Positions 9,219-18,547 of a stretch of 64,000 bases of DNA are shown piece after piece. The translations under genes and the position numbers were made by a program. Origin of the DNA: JABFXC01 sp045804265 (GTDB lineage: Bacteria; Gemmatimonadota; Gemmatimonadetes; Gemmatimonadales; Gemmatimonadaceae); contig JBJMNK010000141.1 in the NCBI GenBank assembly GCA_045804265.1, forward strand, positions 30,408-94,407. Direction: 5' to 3'. Within the stretch, counting starts at the first letter, position 1. Each line of letters starts with the position of its first letter. Under the pieces are notes generated by a model. It searched no databases, was not told the DNA's origin, and saw only the letters and a list, made by a program, of their open reading frames with translations.

Positions 9219-9698
9219 CGACGGACGACAAGGACTGCGACAAGGGATGAGGAAGGCGCGGCGGCCAAAGGCCGCACGCTGACGGGCGACATGGGACAAG
9301 GGGGAGTCGCAACGGGGGACAAGGGAGGAGGAAGTGGCGCCGTCAATCCCTGTTCCGCTTTTCGAGGGACGAGGAAGTACAAGGGACAAGGGAGCATGCG
9401 GAACAAGGGACAGGGGAGAGGCGAAAGAGGGGCGTCGCTCGTCCCTCGTCCCTCGTCCGTCGTCACACGCGACGGAGCGAACCAGCGGGCGCAGGCGCCG
9501 TTCCCTCGTCCCATGTCCCTCATGCCCCCTCGTCCCTCATAACGCCGAACACGGATTAACGGCGCCACTTCCTCGTCCCTTGTCCCCCGTTGCGACTCCC
9601 CCTTGTCCCATGTCCCCCGTCCCGCTCGTCGCGTGAGGCGACGGCGGATTCCTCGTCCCTCGTCCTGATTTTTCCCTCGTCCGTCCTTGTCCCTCGTC
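9219..9698. repeat. G/A-rich repeat spacer with long inverted repeat
   Basis: This 480-bp spacer separates two convergent genes and has no credible gene. Left arm 9282-9358 and right arm 9543-9620 are inverted copies of about 72 bp with only about four mismatches. Both arms, and the loop, are built from short degenerate units like GGGACAAGGG or GGGACGAGG on one strand and their complement on the other. Units continue to the stop codon of the next gene near 9699. A small hairpin (GCGGCC-AAA-GGCCGC) sits at 9261-9275. It could be a MITE-like element, a bidirectional terminator or a decayed repeat; no transposase is present. Confidence 0.7.
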
Positions 9699-10766
9699 CT
9701 ATCTCGTCGCCGTCGAGTCAGTCCATCGCCGCAAAGCTCCGTACGGATCGCTCGGCCTCTCCCGAGCCAGCGCGATGATCCGCGCGACCGTCGGCCGCAG
9801 CTTCTCGCCTTCTCTCTCGTACACCGCGTCGAACAGGTCGAGATCCGTCGCGTAGACCCGCCGCGCCAGCAGTGCCGCGTTGTCGAGTGGCACCCGCTCC
9901 AGGTACCGCGGTCCGACCGTCCGCAGCTTCGGGCCTAACGTTTCGACCAGGTCGATCCGCGCCAGCCGGTAGAGCGTGTCGCGCGCCGCGATCCTGGCGG
10001 ACCGGGACGCACCATCCTCACCCGGGTGCGCCCTGAAGGCCGAGTCGATCGAGTGGTAGAGCGTCGCCCAGAATGCGCCCAGCAGCTTCTCGTCCTCCCA
10101 GCGCGCATCGGTTTGCTCGGCCGCGCCCAGGGAACCGCGCGTCCGGAACAGCCACGCCGCGCCCCGCGCGCCGACAAAGCTCGCGAACGACTCGTTGAAG
10201 ACGGCCTGGCCCGGGGCGTAGAACGTGTTGTGCGTCAGCTCGTGGATGACTGTGTTCGCCACCTCGAGCGAATCCTCCTCGAGTGTTGTCGAGAGGATCG
10301 GGTCGTTGAAGAAGCCTAACGTGCTGAACGCCGACGCCGGCCGGAGCGACGTGTCGAACCCGTCCGCCCTCATCGCGTCGCGCGCCTTCCGTGCGGCGTT
10401 GTAGTCGAAGAAGCCCTTGTATGGCACCCGGCCAACGATCGGGAACCACCAGGTGTAGCGCTGCAGCCGGTCGCGGTATGCGCCCGACAGCACCAGCACC
10501 AGCGTGTCGCGGCGCAGCTTGCTGTACATCGAGAAGCTGCTTCCTGTTCGCAATGCGATCGAGTCATGCGCGAATGTGCGCGTCGCCAGCACCAGCTCGA
10601 GCTTCGCGCGCGTCGTCGCGTCCGTCGACTTGTCCTTGATCACGTGCGTGATCGATCGCCGCGCTGCGAGTACCAGCCCCTCCTCCCACGCCGCGCGCAG
10701 CAGGTAGCGCCCGGTCGGGAATGCCAGCAACGCTGCCAGCCCGGCTCCGCCGACAATTGCGAGCAC
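9699..10766 (-). CDS. Predicted zinc aminopeptidase (PF10023-like)
   Basis: 355 residues from a GTG at 10766. A hydrophobic N-terminal segment (VLAIVGGAGLAALLAF) looks like a membrane anchor. The active site is VIHELTHNTFY with a downstream NESFASFVG glutamate, the HExxH...E pattern of gluzincin-like peptidases, and the spacing and flanks fit the 'putative aminopeptidase' family. In-frame sequence continues upstream to a CTG overlapping the previous stop and would add an Arg-rich stretch (RRWRRRAGR) before the anchor, so the true start may be further upstream. It directly follows another metallopeptidase gene on the same strand. Confidence 0.75.
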   Translation of the reverse strand: MLAIVGGAGLAALLAFPTGRYLLRAAWEEGLVLAARRSITHVIKDKSTDATTRAKLELVLATRTFAHDSIALRTGSSFSMYSKLRRDTLVLVLSGAYRDRLQRYTWWFPIVGRVPYKGFFDYNAARKARDAMRADGFDTSLRPASAFSTLGFFNDPILSTTLEEDSLEVANTVIHELTHNTFYAPGQAVFNESFASFVGARGAAWLFRTRGSLGAAEQTDARWEDEKLLGAFWATLYHSIDSAFRAHPGEDGASRSARIAARDTLYRLARIDLVETLGPKLRTVGPRYLERVPLDNAALLARRVYATDLDLFDAVYEREGEKLRPTVARIIALARERPSDPYGALRRWTDSTATR

Positions 10767-10840
10767 TCGCCCGGCGCGTCGCCTCCACCGGCGCTCTTCT
10801 CCCGCCGGCCTGTCGGCCGTGGTCGATTCGGTCGTCTCGC

Positions 10841-12565
10841 TCAGGGCAACCGGAAGATCGCGATCTGTGGGAGCAGCGACGCGGAGAGCGCACTGCCGTC
10901 AGCTGCTCTCATGTCGATGCGAGTGCCGCTGCACCCGGCAGTGCCCCCGGTCAGGAAATACGTCGACGTTCCCTGCAGCATCGGCTGTGTCGAGGCGCCC
11001 AAACATCCCAGCTGTGTCGTCGCGATCGGATTCGGTCGCGTCGGAAAGAGGCGACTGAAGATCAACCGCGTGTTTCGCGACGTGAACCGGTAGCGCTCCG
11101 GCACCGATCCGCGCGGAACACCGTTGATCGAGTCTGCATATGTCGCGATGCCGAAGTCGCCGAAGAGCGCCGCGAATGGCTCACCAGCGGCCATCGCGAC
11201 GTTGTCAGTTCCCCGTCGTGACGTCTGCACCAGCTGCTTGAAGATCTGGTCTCCCTTGTGGTCGCCCAGCCATCGCAGGAAGAGCCACGCGGCACCGCGC
11301 TCCTCGAGCGTCCCCAGCCCGGCGAATGTCGTGACCGACGCGTGGCGCGGGGCCAGCAGGTACGAGTACGCGTTGCGGATATCCTCGTTGATGAATCCCT
11401 GCGATGAATCGGGGAACAGCTGCGTGGGAAACGTCCGCCCGGTCGGTGCCGGATACTTCGTCTCGTAGTACTTCGACCCCAGCTCCTCCGCGATGTGGCT
11501 CAGCCCCTCGTTGAGCCACGTCGACTCCGACGGACCATTTCGCAGCAGCACATGCTGGTTGTACGAGATCATGTGCTGGAATTCGTGGATGAACGTCGAC
11601 GGCGTCCGCATCCCCACTTGCGTCTTCGAGTGCGCGCAGCTGAACTGCGCCGTCGAGTCGGGAGCGACCGAGTAGAAGATCTCGCTCCGGTTCGAGCCCG
11701 TCCCGTTCGTCAGGTCGTAGCCGAAGAAATATCCCGCAACGTAGGCGCCGCTCGACGCGCACTCGGCCTTGCTCGTCAGCTGGTTGATCTTCTGCGAGAG
11801 CAGGACGATGATGTGGCCGTTTCCATCGATGTCCGACGGAAATCCGAACGCCGCCGTGTCGATCGAGTAGAGGACGTCGTCGAACAGCGCGCCGAACTTC
11901 GCGTATTCCGCCGCCGAGAAGCTCGATGGCGCCCCCGTATCCTCGTAGACGTAGACACGCGCGCCGGTGTACTTCAGCCGCGCTTTCGTCTGCACGAAGC
12001 AGTTCGAGGTCAGGTTCCCGAGTACGTAGAAGTCGCGCAGGCTGTCCGGCGCCGCGGCGGCCGCGCGCACCGGCCCCGGCTCGATGCGCTCCGATGTCGG
12101 TAATGTCGCCTCGAGCCGCCGCAGCCGGAGGTCGAACGTACTCTGAGGCGTCGTCATCCCGCCCTGGTCCGCGAACAGCTGGGACACCGCGAGTGCTCCG
12201 CTTCCCACCGTTAGGCTGAACGGCATCGAGTCGGGCACGCTTCCTTCGACCGGATACTGCGGCACTACCAGGTACCGTGCCGACGTGTCGTTCAGCTGCG
12301 CGCTCGGACTCGGAAAGCTCACTACCGTTCCCGCCAGCGGCGCAACGGATAGTGTCGCCGCCGACACCGCGCCCCACCCCGCCAAACCACGGCTCGGCGA
12401 GGGCAGTACCTCGTCGGGAGTGCCCTCGGCGAACGAACCGATCACTGGCGTCGCGCCGCATTTCGCGAGCGATCCACCCGGCCCCGCCACGCGCTCCGAC
12501 GAGCATGCGGCAATGGCCACCGCCGCAACGAACCCGATGGCCACGCGCTGACGACTGATCCTCAT
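10841..12565 (-). CDS. Secreted lipoprotein metallopeptidase, M30-like
   Basis: 574 residues from the ATG at 12565, chosen because GGAG lies six bases upstream; a GTG eight codons earlier is possible. The N-terminus is a lipoprotein signal (hydrophobic stretch then AIAACSSE, lipobox Cys). The central part contains DIDGNGHIIVLLSQKIN and the catalytic FIHEFQHMISY with WLNEGLSHIAEEL downstream, an HExxH...E zinc site as in hyicolysin-type M30 peptidases. Likely an outer-membrane or cell-surface protease. Confidence is good for a metallopeptidase lipoprotein, lower for the exact family. Confidence 0.75.
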   Translation of the reverse strand: MRISRQRVAIGFVAAVAIAACSSERVAGPGGSLAKCGATPVIGSFAEGTPDEVLPSPSRGLAGWGAVSAATLSVAPLAGTVVSFPSPSAQLNDTSARYLVVPQYPVEGSVPDSMPFSLTVGSGALAVSQLFADQGGMTTPQSTFDLRLRRLEATLPTSERIEPGPVRAAAAAPDSLRDFYVLGNLTSNCFVQTKARLKYTGARVYVYEDTGAPSSFSAAEYAKFGALFDDVLYSIDTAAFGFPSDIDGNGHIIVLLSQKINQLTSKAECASSGAYVAGYFFGYDLTNGTGSNRSEIFYSVAPDSTAQFSCAHSKTQVGMRTPSTFIHEFQHMISYNQHVLLRNGPSESTWLNEGLSHIAEELGSKYYETKYPAPTGRTFPTQLFPDSSQGFINEDIRNAYSYLLAPRHASVTTFAGLGTLEERGAAWLFLRWLGDHKGDQIFKQLVQTSRRGTDNVAMAAGEPFAALFGDFGIATYADSINGVPRGSVPERYRFTSRNTRLIFSRLFPTRPNPIATTQLGCLGASTQPMLQGTSTYFLTGGTAGCSGTRIDMRAADGSALSASLLPQIAIFRLP

Positions 12566-12733
12566 TGCACTCCGCCGAAGACGAATCACCGACGTACCGC
12601 CCCGCGGCGGAAACGTTCCGGGCGGAACTATAGTGCTCCGTCGGTCGCGCTGGCCAGCCCCACTCTCGTCCCTATCTGGCGCGACCAGCCTAAGACTAAC
12701 GGCAACAATGGCTTAGCACGGGGTATGATTGCT

Positions 12734-12762
12734 TTGCTTCTCCACTCCCGCCTAGCTATTAT
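12734..12762 (+). promoter_or_regulatory. dnaE promoter, probably leaderless
   Basis: TTGCTT (12734-12739), 17 bases, then TATTAT (12757-12762). The dnaE ATG begins at 12769, just six bases after the -10, with no Shine-Dalgarno, so transcription would begin at or next to the start codon. Confidence 0.6.
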
Positions 12763-12768
12763 CACTGA

Positions 12769-15700
12769 ATGTCCTTCGTTCACCTCCACTGCCACTCGGA
12801 GTACTCCCTCCTCGACGGTGCCAACCGGATCGATAGCCTGATCGCACGCGCGCTCGAGTTCGAGCAGCCGGCGCTCGCGATCACCGATCACGGCAACATG
12901 CACGCGGCGTGGGAGTTCCAGGAAAAGGCGCGCAAGGCGAAGCTGCGCCCGATCCTCGGCATGGAAGCGTACGTGGCGCCCGGCGACCGCCGCCTCAAGG
13001 CCCGCCCCGCCCCGGGGATGAAGCCGTATTACCACCTCGTGCTCCTCGCCCAGAATGCGATCGGATATCGCAACCTCGTCAAGCTCTCATCGTTAGGCTA
13101 CACCGAGGGTTTCTACGTCAAGCCGCGCGTTGACCGCGAGCTCCTCGCGAAGTACTCCGAGGGAATCGTCGTCACGTCGGCGTGCCTCGCCGGCGAGGTC
13201 GCGCAGCACCTCATGGCGAACGAGTTCGACAAGGCCAGGGAAGCGGCCGCGTGGTACGCGGAGCTCTTCGCGGGCCGCTACTATCTCGAGGTCCAGGCCC
13301 ACGACTCCGAGGGACAGGCCGCCCTGAACGACAAGATCTTCAGGCTCGCCGACGAGGTCGGCCTCCCCGTCGTTGCCACCAACGACGCGCACTTCCTCAA
13401 GGCTACCGACCACGACGCGCACGACATCCTGCTCTGTATCGGCCTTGGCAAGGATCGCAGCGACGCCGATCGCATGCACTACGACAAGGGCCTCTATTTC
13501 AAGAGTGCCCCCGAGATCGCCGCACGTTTCCCCGGTCGCGCTGACGTTCTCGAGAACACCCTCGCCATCGCCGAGGACGTCGGCATCGAGTTCGGCAAGA
13601 AGTATCACGTTCCGTCGTTCCCGCTCCCGGCCGGCGTCTCGACCGAGAACGACCTCCTCGTGCGGCTCGCCACCGATGGTGCGATCGAACGTTATGGCGA
13701 TCCGCTTCCCCCCGAAGTTGCCGACCGCCTCAAGTACGAGCTCGACGTCATCCTCAAGACGGGATACGCCGGCTACTTCCTCATCGTCTACGATTTCATC
13801 AAGGCCGCGCGCGACCGCGGCATCCCCGTCGGCCCGGGACGCGGCTCCGCGGCCGGCTCGCTCGTCGCCTACGCGCTGAAGATCACCAACGTCTGCCCGC
13901 TCAAGTTCGACCTCCTCTTCGAGCGCTTCCTGAATCCGGAGCGCGTGTCGATGCCCGACATCGACGTCGACTTCTGCTTCGAGCGGCGCGGCGAGGTGAT
14001 CGAATACGTCAGGCAGAAATACGGCCGGGAGTCCGTCGGCCAGATCGTCACCTTCGGGACGATGAAATCGCGTGCCGCGATCAAGGACGTCGGCCGAACG
14101 TTAGGCTTCACCCCCGCCGAGACCGACGCGCTGGCCAAGCTCATTCCCAACGCGCCGAATTTCTCGCTCACCGTCGCCGAGGCCATCGAGCAGATCCCCG
14201 ACGTCGCGAAGCTCTACAAGGGCGACGAGCGCTATCACCAGCTCCTCGATTACGCCAAGGCGCTCGAGGGCCTCTCGCGCCACACGGGCGTGCACGCCGC
14301 CGGCGTCGTCATCGCCCCCGGGCCGCTCGACGACTACGTGCCGACCTGCACCCAGTCCTCCAAGGGCGCCGGCGCCGGTGACGATGAGTCGGTCGTCGTC
14401 ACCCAGTACGACATGAATGCGCTCGAGAAGGCGGGGATGCTCAAGATGGACTTCCTCGGCCTGACGACGCTCACGATCCTCAGCGACGCGCTTGTGTCGA
14501 TCGAGCGGCGCACCGGGAAGAAGATCGATCTCGACTCTCTCCCGCTCGACGACGAGCCGACCTACAAGATGCTCCGCGCCGGACGCACCGCCGGCGTCTT
14601 CCAGTTCGAGTCGCAGCTCGCCACCGACGTGCTCCGTCGCATGCGCTGCGACCGCTTCGACGATCTCGTCGCCTCGAACGCGCTGCTCCGCCCGGGACCG
14701 CTCGATACCGGGATGCACCTTGTCTACATCAACCGCAAGCGCGGTGAAGAGCCGGTGCGCTATGCGCTGCCTGAGCTCGAGGCGATCCTCAGCTCGACCT
14801 ACGGCGTCATCACCTATCAGGAGCAGGTGATGCGCATCGCGCAGACGCTCGCCGGCGTTTCGCTCGCCGAGGCCGACGTGCTTCGCAAGGCCGTGGGCAA
14901 GAAGGACGCGGAGCTCATCCGGCAGGAGCTCGGCAAGTTCACCGAGAAGGCGATCGCCCGCGGCTACGCGCCCAAGGTCATCGAGGAGCTCGCCGGGCAG
15001 ATCGAGACGTTCGGCCGTTATGGCTTCAACAAGTCGCACTCGGTCGCCTACTCGATCATCTCGTACCACACCGCGTGGCTCAAGGCACACTACCCCGCCG
15101 ACTTCATGGCCGCGCTGCTCTCCGCCTGCATCGGCGACACCGACAGCGTCGTGAAGTACATCAACGAGGCGCGCGAGCTCGGCATCGAGATCCTTCCGCC
15201 TGACGTCAACGAGTCCGGCTACAAGTTCACCGTCATCGCCGACAGGCAGGTCCGATTCGGCCTCGGCGCAATTCGCAACGTCGGCCGCACCGCGATCGAT
15301 TCCATTCTCGCTGCGCGCAAGGACTCGCCGATCACGTCACTCAACGAGCTCTGTGAGCGTGTCGACCTGCGCATGTGCAACAAGCGCGTCCTCGAGGCGC
15401 TCATCGGCGCTGGCGCTCTCGACAACCTTGGCGGACACCGCGCGCAGTACGCGAAGGCACTCGACGATGCGATCGCCGAGGCCGCGCTGAAGCAGGAAGA
15501 GAAGGCGAGCGGCCAGGTCTCCCTCTTTGGCGATCCATCCTCCAACGGCGGCACCAGCTCGCGCGGCACGAAGCACGACCTCCCCGTCGCGTCTCCATGG
15601 CCCGAGTCGGAGCGGCTGCAGAAGGAGAAGGAGATCCTCGGCTTCTACATCTCGGGCCATCCGCTCGAGCCGTATCGCACCGAGTGTGAGCTGTTCGCCA

Positions 15701-16254
15701 GCCACACCGTCGCGCAGCTCGGCACCTGGACCGGCGATCCGATGACTCTCGGCGTCGTCATCACCGCGGTGAAGAAACAGATCTCCAAGAAATCGGGCGC
15801 CGAGTTCGCGCGGTTGACAGTCGAGGATTTTTCGGGATCTTCCGAAGTGCTCGTCTTCCCCGAAGCCTGGGCAAACTTGTCCCACCAGATTCGCGTCGAT
15901 GTTCCGGTGTTGCTCAAGGGTGGTTACTCGAAGCGGGATCAGGGCGGCGAGAGTCCCACTTTCATCGTGGAAACGGTGACACCGCTCGCCGCTGTTCAGC
16001 ATAGCGGGCAGGTCGCGATCGCGATCCAGCTCGCGCTGGGCGCGAAGATCGCGCCCGAGATCATGGAAGACGTGCGCTCCGTCGTCGAAGCGCACCCGGG
16101 ACCGTCCGCGCTCGAGCTGCACTGGAGCGACGGCAACGGTTCGCGGGCGCGGCTGCGCTCACGCTCGTTGAAGCTGTCGGCGACCAACGCCGCGCTCACC
16201 GAGCTCCGCGCGGTCCTCGGCCCGGAGCGGGTCAAACTCGTACGCGGCGGCTGA
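12769..16254 (+). CDS. dnaE: DNA polymerase III alpha subunit
   Basis: 1161 residues, usual DnaE length. N-terminal PHP domain begins FVHLHCHSEYSLLDG with ITDHGNMHA near 43. The polymerase core has GPGRGSAAGSLVAY near 355 and the catalytic PDIDVDF near 395-401; the third acidic residue is probably in LKMDFLGL near 560. Helix-hairpin-helix and OB-fold regions follow (FARLTVEDFSG, about 1020). This is the replicative chain-extending polymerase, DnaE1 type, without a PolC-like exonuclease insertion. Start is the first ATG after a promoter-like TATTAT. Confidence 0.97.
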   Translation: MSFVHLHCHSEYSLLDGANRIDSLIARALEFEQPALAITDHGNMHAAWEFQEKARKAKLRPILGMEAYVAPGDRRLKARPAPGMKPYYHLVLLAQNAIGYRNLVKLSSLGYTEGFYVKPRVDRELLAKYSEGIVVTSACLAGEVAQHLMANEFDKAREAAAWYAELFAGRYYLEVQAHDSEGQAALNDKIFRLADEVGLPVVATNDAHFLKATDHDAHDILLCIGLGKDRSDADRMHYDKGLYFKSAPEIAARFPGRADVLENTLAIAEDVGIEFGKKYHVPSFPLPAGVSTENDLLVRLATDGAIERYGDPLPPEVADRLKYELDVILKTGYAGYFLIVYDFIKAARDRGIPVGPGRGSAAGSLVAYALKITNVCPLKFDLLFERFLNPERVSMPDIDVDFCFERRGEVIEYVRQKYGRESVGQIVTFGTMKSRAAIKDVGRTLGFTPAETDALAKLIPNAPNFSLTVAEAIEQIPDVAKLYKGDERYHQLLDYAKALEGLSRHTGVHAAGVVIAPGPLDDYVPTCTQSSKGAGAGDDESVVVTQYDMNALEKAGMLKMDFLGLTTLTILSDALVSIERRTGKKIDLDSLPLDDEPTYKMLRAGRTAGVFQFESQLATDVLRRMRCDRFDDLVASNALLRPGPLDTGMHLVYINRKRGEEPVRYALPELEAILSSTYGVITYQEQVMRIAQTLAGVSLAEADVLRKAVGKKDAELIRQELGKFTEKAIARGYAPKVIEELAGQIETFGRYGFNKSHSVAYSIISYHTAWLKAHYPADFMAALLSACIGDTDSVVKYINEARELGIEILPPDVNESGYKFTVIADRQVRFGLGAIRNVGRTAIDSILAARKDSPITSLNELCERVDLRMCNKRVLEALIGAGALDNLGGHRAQYAKALDDAIAEAALKQEEKASGQVSLFGDPSSNGGTSSRGTKHDLPVASPWPESERLQKEKEILGFYISGHPLEPYRTECELFASHTVAQLGTWTGDPMTLGVVITAVKKQISKKSGAEFARLTVEDFSGSSEVLVFPEAWANLSHQIRVDVPVLLKGGYSKRDQGGESPTFIVETVTPLAAVQHSGQVAIAIQLALGAKIAPEIMEDVRSVVEAHPGPSALELHWSDGNGSRARLRSRSLKLSATNAALTELRAVLGPERVKLVRGG

Positions 16255-16295
16255 ATGCCTAACGGTAGCAGCGACCGACAGGGAGCGTTCTGACG

Positions 16296-17267
16296 ATGGC
16301 TAGTGCCCCGGTAATGGAGTTCGAGAAGCCGATCGCCGAGCTCGAGAAACAGATCGATGAGCTGAAGCGGCTCGCCGACGGCCAGCGGCTCGATGTCAGC
16401 GACGAGATCACCCCCCTCGAGAAGAAGCTCTCGAACCTGCGAGAGGAGATCTACAGGAATCTCAGCCCGCTTCAGCGCGTCCAGGTCGCGCGCAACAACA
16501 AGCGGCCCTTCACCCTCGACTACATCCGCCTCGCGTTCACGGACTGGATCGAGCTCCATGGCGACCGCGCCTTCCGTGAGGACGCCGCCATTGTCGGTGG
16601 CTGGGCGCGCCTCGACGGCGAGACTGTGATGGTCATCGGCCACCAGCGCGGCCGCGACACGAAGGAGAATCTCAAGCGGAACTTCGGCATGCCGCACCCC
16701 GAGGGATACCGCAAGGCGCTTCGGCTCATGAAGCTCGCGGAGAAGTTCCACGTCCCGGTCCTCACGTTCATCGACACGCCGGGCGCGTGGGCCGGCCTCG
16801 GTGCCGAGGAGCGCGGCCAGAGCGAAGCGATCGCCCGGAATCTCTACGAGATGGCGAGCCTCAAGGTGCCGATCATCGCGACGGTGATCGGCGAGGGCGG
16901 CTCCGGCGGCGCGCTCGCGTTAGGCGTTGCTGACCGCGTGATGATGCTCGAGAATGCCGTGTACTCGGTGATCACCATCGAAGGCTGTGCCGCGATCCTC
17001 TGGAAGGACGGCAAGAGCCCGGAGATGCGCGAGCGCGCCGCCTCCGCGCTCCGCATCACCGCTCCCGATCTCTTCGAGCTGAAGGTCATCGACGAGATCA
17101 TCCCCGAGCCGCCCGGCGGCGCGCACTCGAACCAGGAGGACACGGCGAAAGCGGTGCAGGAAGCGCTGATCCGCAATCTGGACGAGCTCCGCAAGTACAA
17201 GCCGGATAAGCTCGTTCGCCGCCGACGCGAGAAGTTCCTGGGCATGGGGCGCGCCTCCGAGAACTGA
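16296..17267 (+). CDS. accA: Acetyl-CoA carboxylase carboxyltransferase alpha subunit
   Basis: 323 residues, the normal AccA length. It begins with a coiled N-terminal helix region (FEKPIAELEKQIDELKRL), followed by the crotonase-like carboxyltransferase core: GDRAFREDAAIVGG, VIGHQKG-like VIGHQRGRDT, FIDTPGAWAG, EERGQSEAIARNL, IGEGGSGGALALGV and MLENAVYSVITIEGCA. AccA pairs with the zinc subunit AccD to carboxylate acetyl-CoA to malonyl-CoA for fatty acid synthesis. accD is not in the window. It lies 41 bp after dnaE and may be co-transcribed; an octamer repeat sits in that gap. Confidence 0.96.
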   Translation: MASAPVMEFEKPIAELEKQIDELKRLADGQRLDVSDEITPLEKKLSNLREEIYRNLSPLQRVQVARNNKRPFTLDYIRLAFTDWIELHGDRAFREDAAIVGGWARLDGETVMVIGHQRGRDTKENLKRNFGMPHPEGYRKALRLMKLAEKFHVPVLTFIDTPGAWAGLGAEERGQSEAIARNLYEMASLKVPIIATVIGEGGSGGALALGVADRVMMLENAVYSVITIEGCAAILWKDGKSPEMRERAASALRITAPDLFELKVIDEIIPEPPGGAHSNQEDTAKAVQEALIRNLDELRKYKPDKLVRRRREKFLGMGRASEN

Positions 17268-17402
17268 CCCGACATCAGTCGTTGCGTCGATTCCGTCGCT
17301 GCCCCGCCTGACCACCCGGCTCCCGCACGCCTAACGCACGCCTTGCTTCTCCACTCGCCTCCTATCTCTTGTCGCATTGCTGACCATCGCCGGACTCGCT
17401 GA

Positions 17403-18542
17403 ATGAACGAGTTGCTGGAAGTCTCGTTCAAGGGCAATCGCCGTGAGTTCTTCCTCTGGGACGGTGAAGCTGCGCCCGCGATCGGTGCGGCCGTCGTCGT
17501 CGAGGTCGATCGCGGCGAGGATCTCGGGCGGGTTCATGCTACCGGCGAGCTCGCGACGAAGCGCTTCGCGGGCGTTCCTCATGGCGCTATCGTTGGACAG
17601 GCGTCTCGAAAGGTCCTCCGCGTAGCCGGCGCCGAAGAGATCAAGCGCGAAGCCGAGCTCCGCGCCGAGGACGAGATCGCGCGTCGCAAGGCGATGGAGC
17701 GCGTTCGCGCCCACGGCCTTGTCATGAAGCTCACTGACGCCGAGTGGCAGTGGGATCGCAAGAAGCTCACGATCTACTTCAGCGCCGAGAAGCGCGTCGA
17801 TTTTCGCGCCCTCGTTCGCGAGCTCGCGACGATGTTCCGTACACGGATCGAGTTGAAGCAGATTGGCGTCCGCGACGAAGCCAAGCGGCTCGACGGCATC
17901 GGGCGCTGCGGTCGTCAGTACTGTTCGGCGTCATGGCTTCCCGAGCTGCGACCCGTCAACCTCGGTGTCGCCAAGGATCAGAAGCTCTCGCTCAACCCGT
18001 CGCAGATCAGCGGGTCGTGTGGGCGCCTGATGTGCTGCCTGCGCTACGAGCACGAGTTCTACGTCCAGTCGCGCAAGCGCTTCCCCAAGGAAGGCAAGAT
18101 CATCGTCACCGCCCGCGGTGAGGAGAAGATCGTCGCCAACGACATCTTCAATGACCGCGTCACTCTTCGCGACCCGGCCGGCGAAAGCCGCATCATTGCT
18201 CTCGCCGACCTGCGCCGCGAGATGGGAGGCGAGTCGGACACGCAGCCCGCTGCCCCCGCGGGCGGCGACCCATTCGTCGTTCCTGAAGAGCAGCGCGAGC
18301 CGACCTTCGATGCGGCCGTCAGCGGCGCCGACATCCAACCGGAGACCGAGGGGGATGTCGCCGCGGCGATGGGCGAGAGCGTACAAGGCGGCGACACGCC
18401 GGTGCAACGCGATCGCCGCCCGCATCGCCGCCGCGGTCGTCGCGGCGGTCGTCGCGGCCACGATGGCCGCGGGCAGGGTGACGCTGATGGCGCACCGCCC
18501 GACTCTTCCGATGACGGCTCCTCTACTCCATCAGGAAGCTGA
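17403..18542 (+). CDS. PSP1-domain protein, RicT (YaaT)-like
   Basis: 379 residues. The PSP1/RicT core covers about the first 270 residues: VVVEVDRGEDLGRV, KKLTIYFSAEKRVDFRALVREL, RIELKQIGVRDEAK, and the Cys cluster GRCGRQYCSASWL...SGSCGRLMCCLRYE, which binds an Fe-S cluster in the B. subtilis Ric (Y) complex. The tail after about residue 330 is Arg/Gly-rich (RRGRRGGRRGHDG), which looks nucleic-acid binding and is not part of the usual family. RicT partners act in RNA maturation. The metG start follows five bases after the stop, so the two are co-transcribed. Confidence 0.85.
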   Translation: MNELLEVSFKGNRREFFLWDGEAAPAIGAAVVVEVDRGEDLGRVHATGELATKRFAGVPHGAIVGQASRKVLRVAGAEEIKREAELRAEDEIARRKAMERVRAHGLVMKLTDAEWQWDRKKLTIYFSAEKRVDFRALVRELATMFRTRIELKQIGVRDEAKRLDGIGRCGRQYCSASWLPELRPVNLGVAKDQKLSLNPSQISGSCGRLMCCLRYEHEFYVQSRKRFPKEGKIIVTARGEEKIVANDIFNDRVTLRDPAGESRIIALADLRREMGGESDTQPAAPAGGDPFVVPEEQREPTFDAAVSGADIQPETEGDVAAAMGESVQGGDTPVQRDRRPHRRRGRRGGRRGHDGRGQGDADGAPPDSSDDGSSTPSGS

Positions 18543-18547
18543 GCGGC

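Noticed and set aside
9219..9698. Small open frames in the repeat spacer
   Set aside because: They encode only PRPLSLVP-like repeat products from the G/A-rich units and mirror each other across the inverted repeat.
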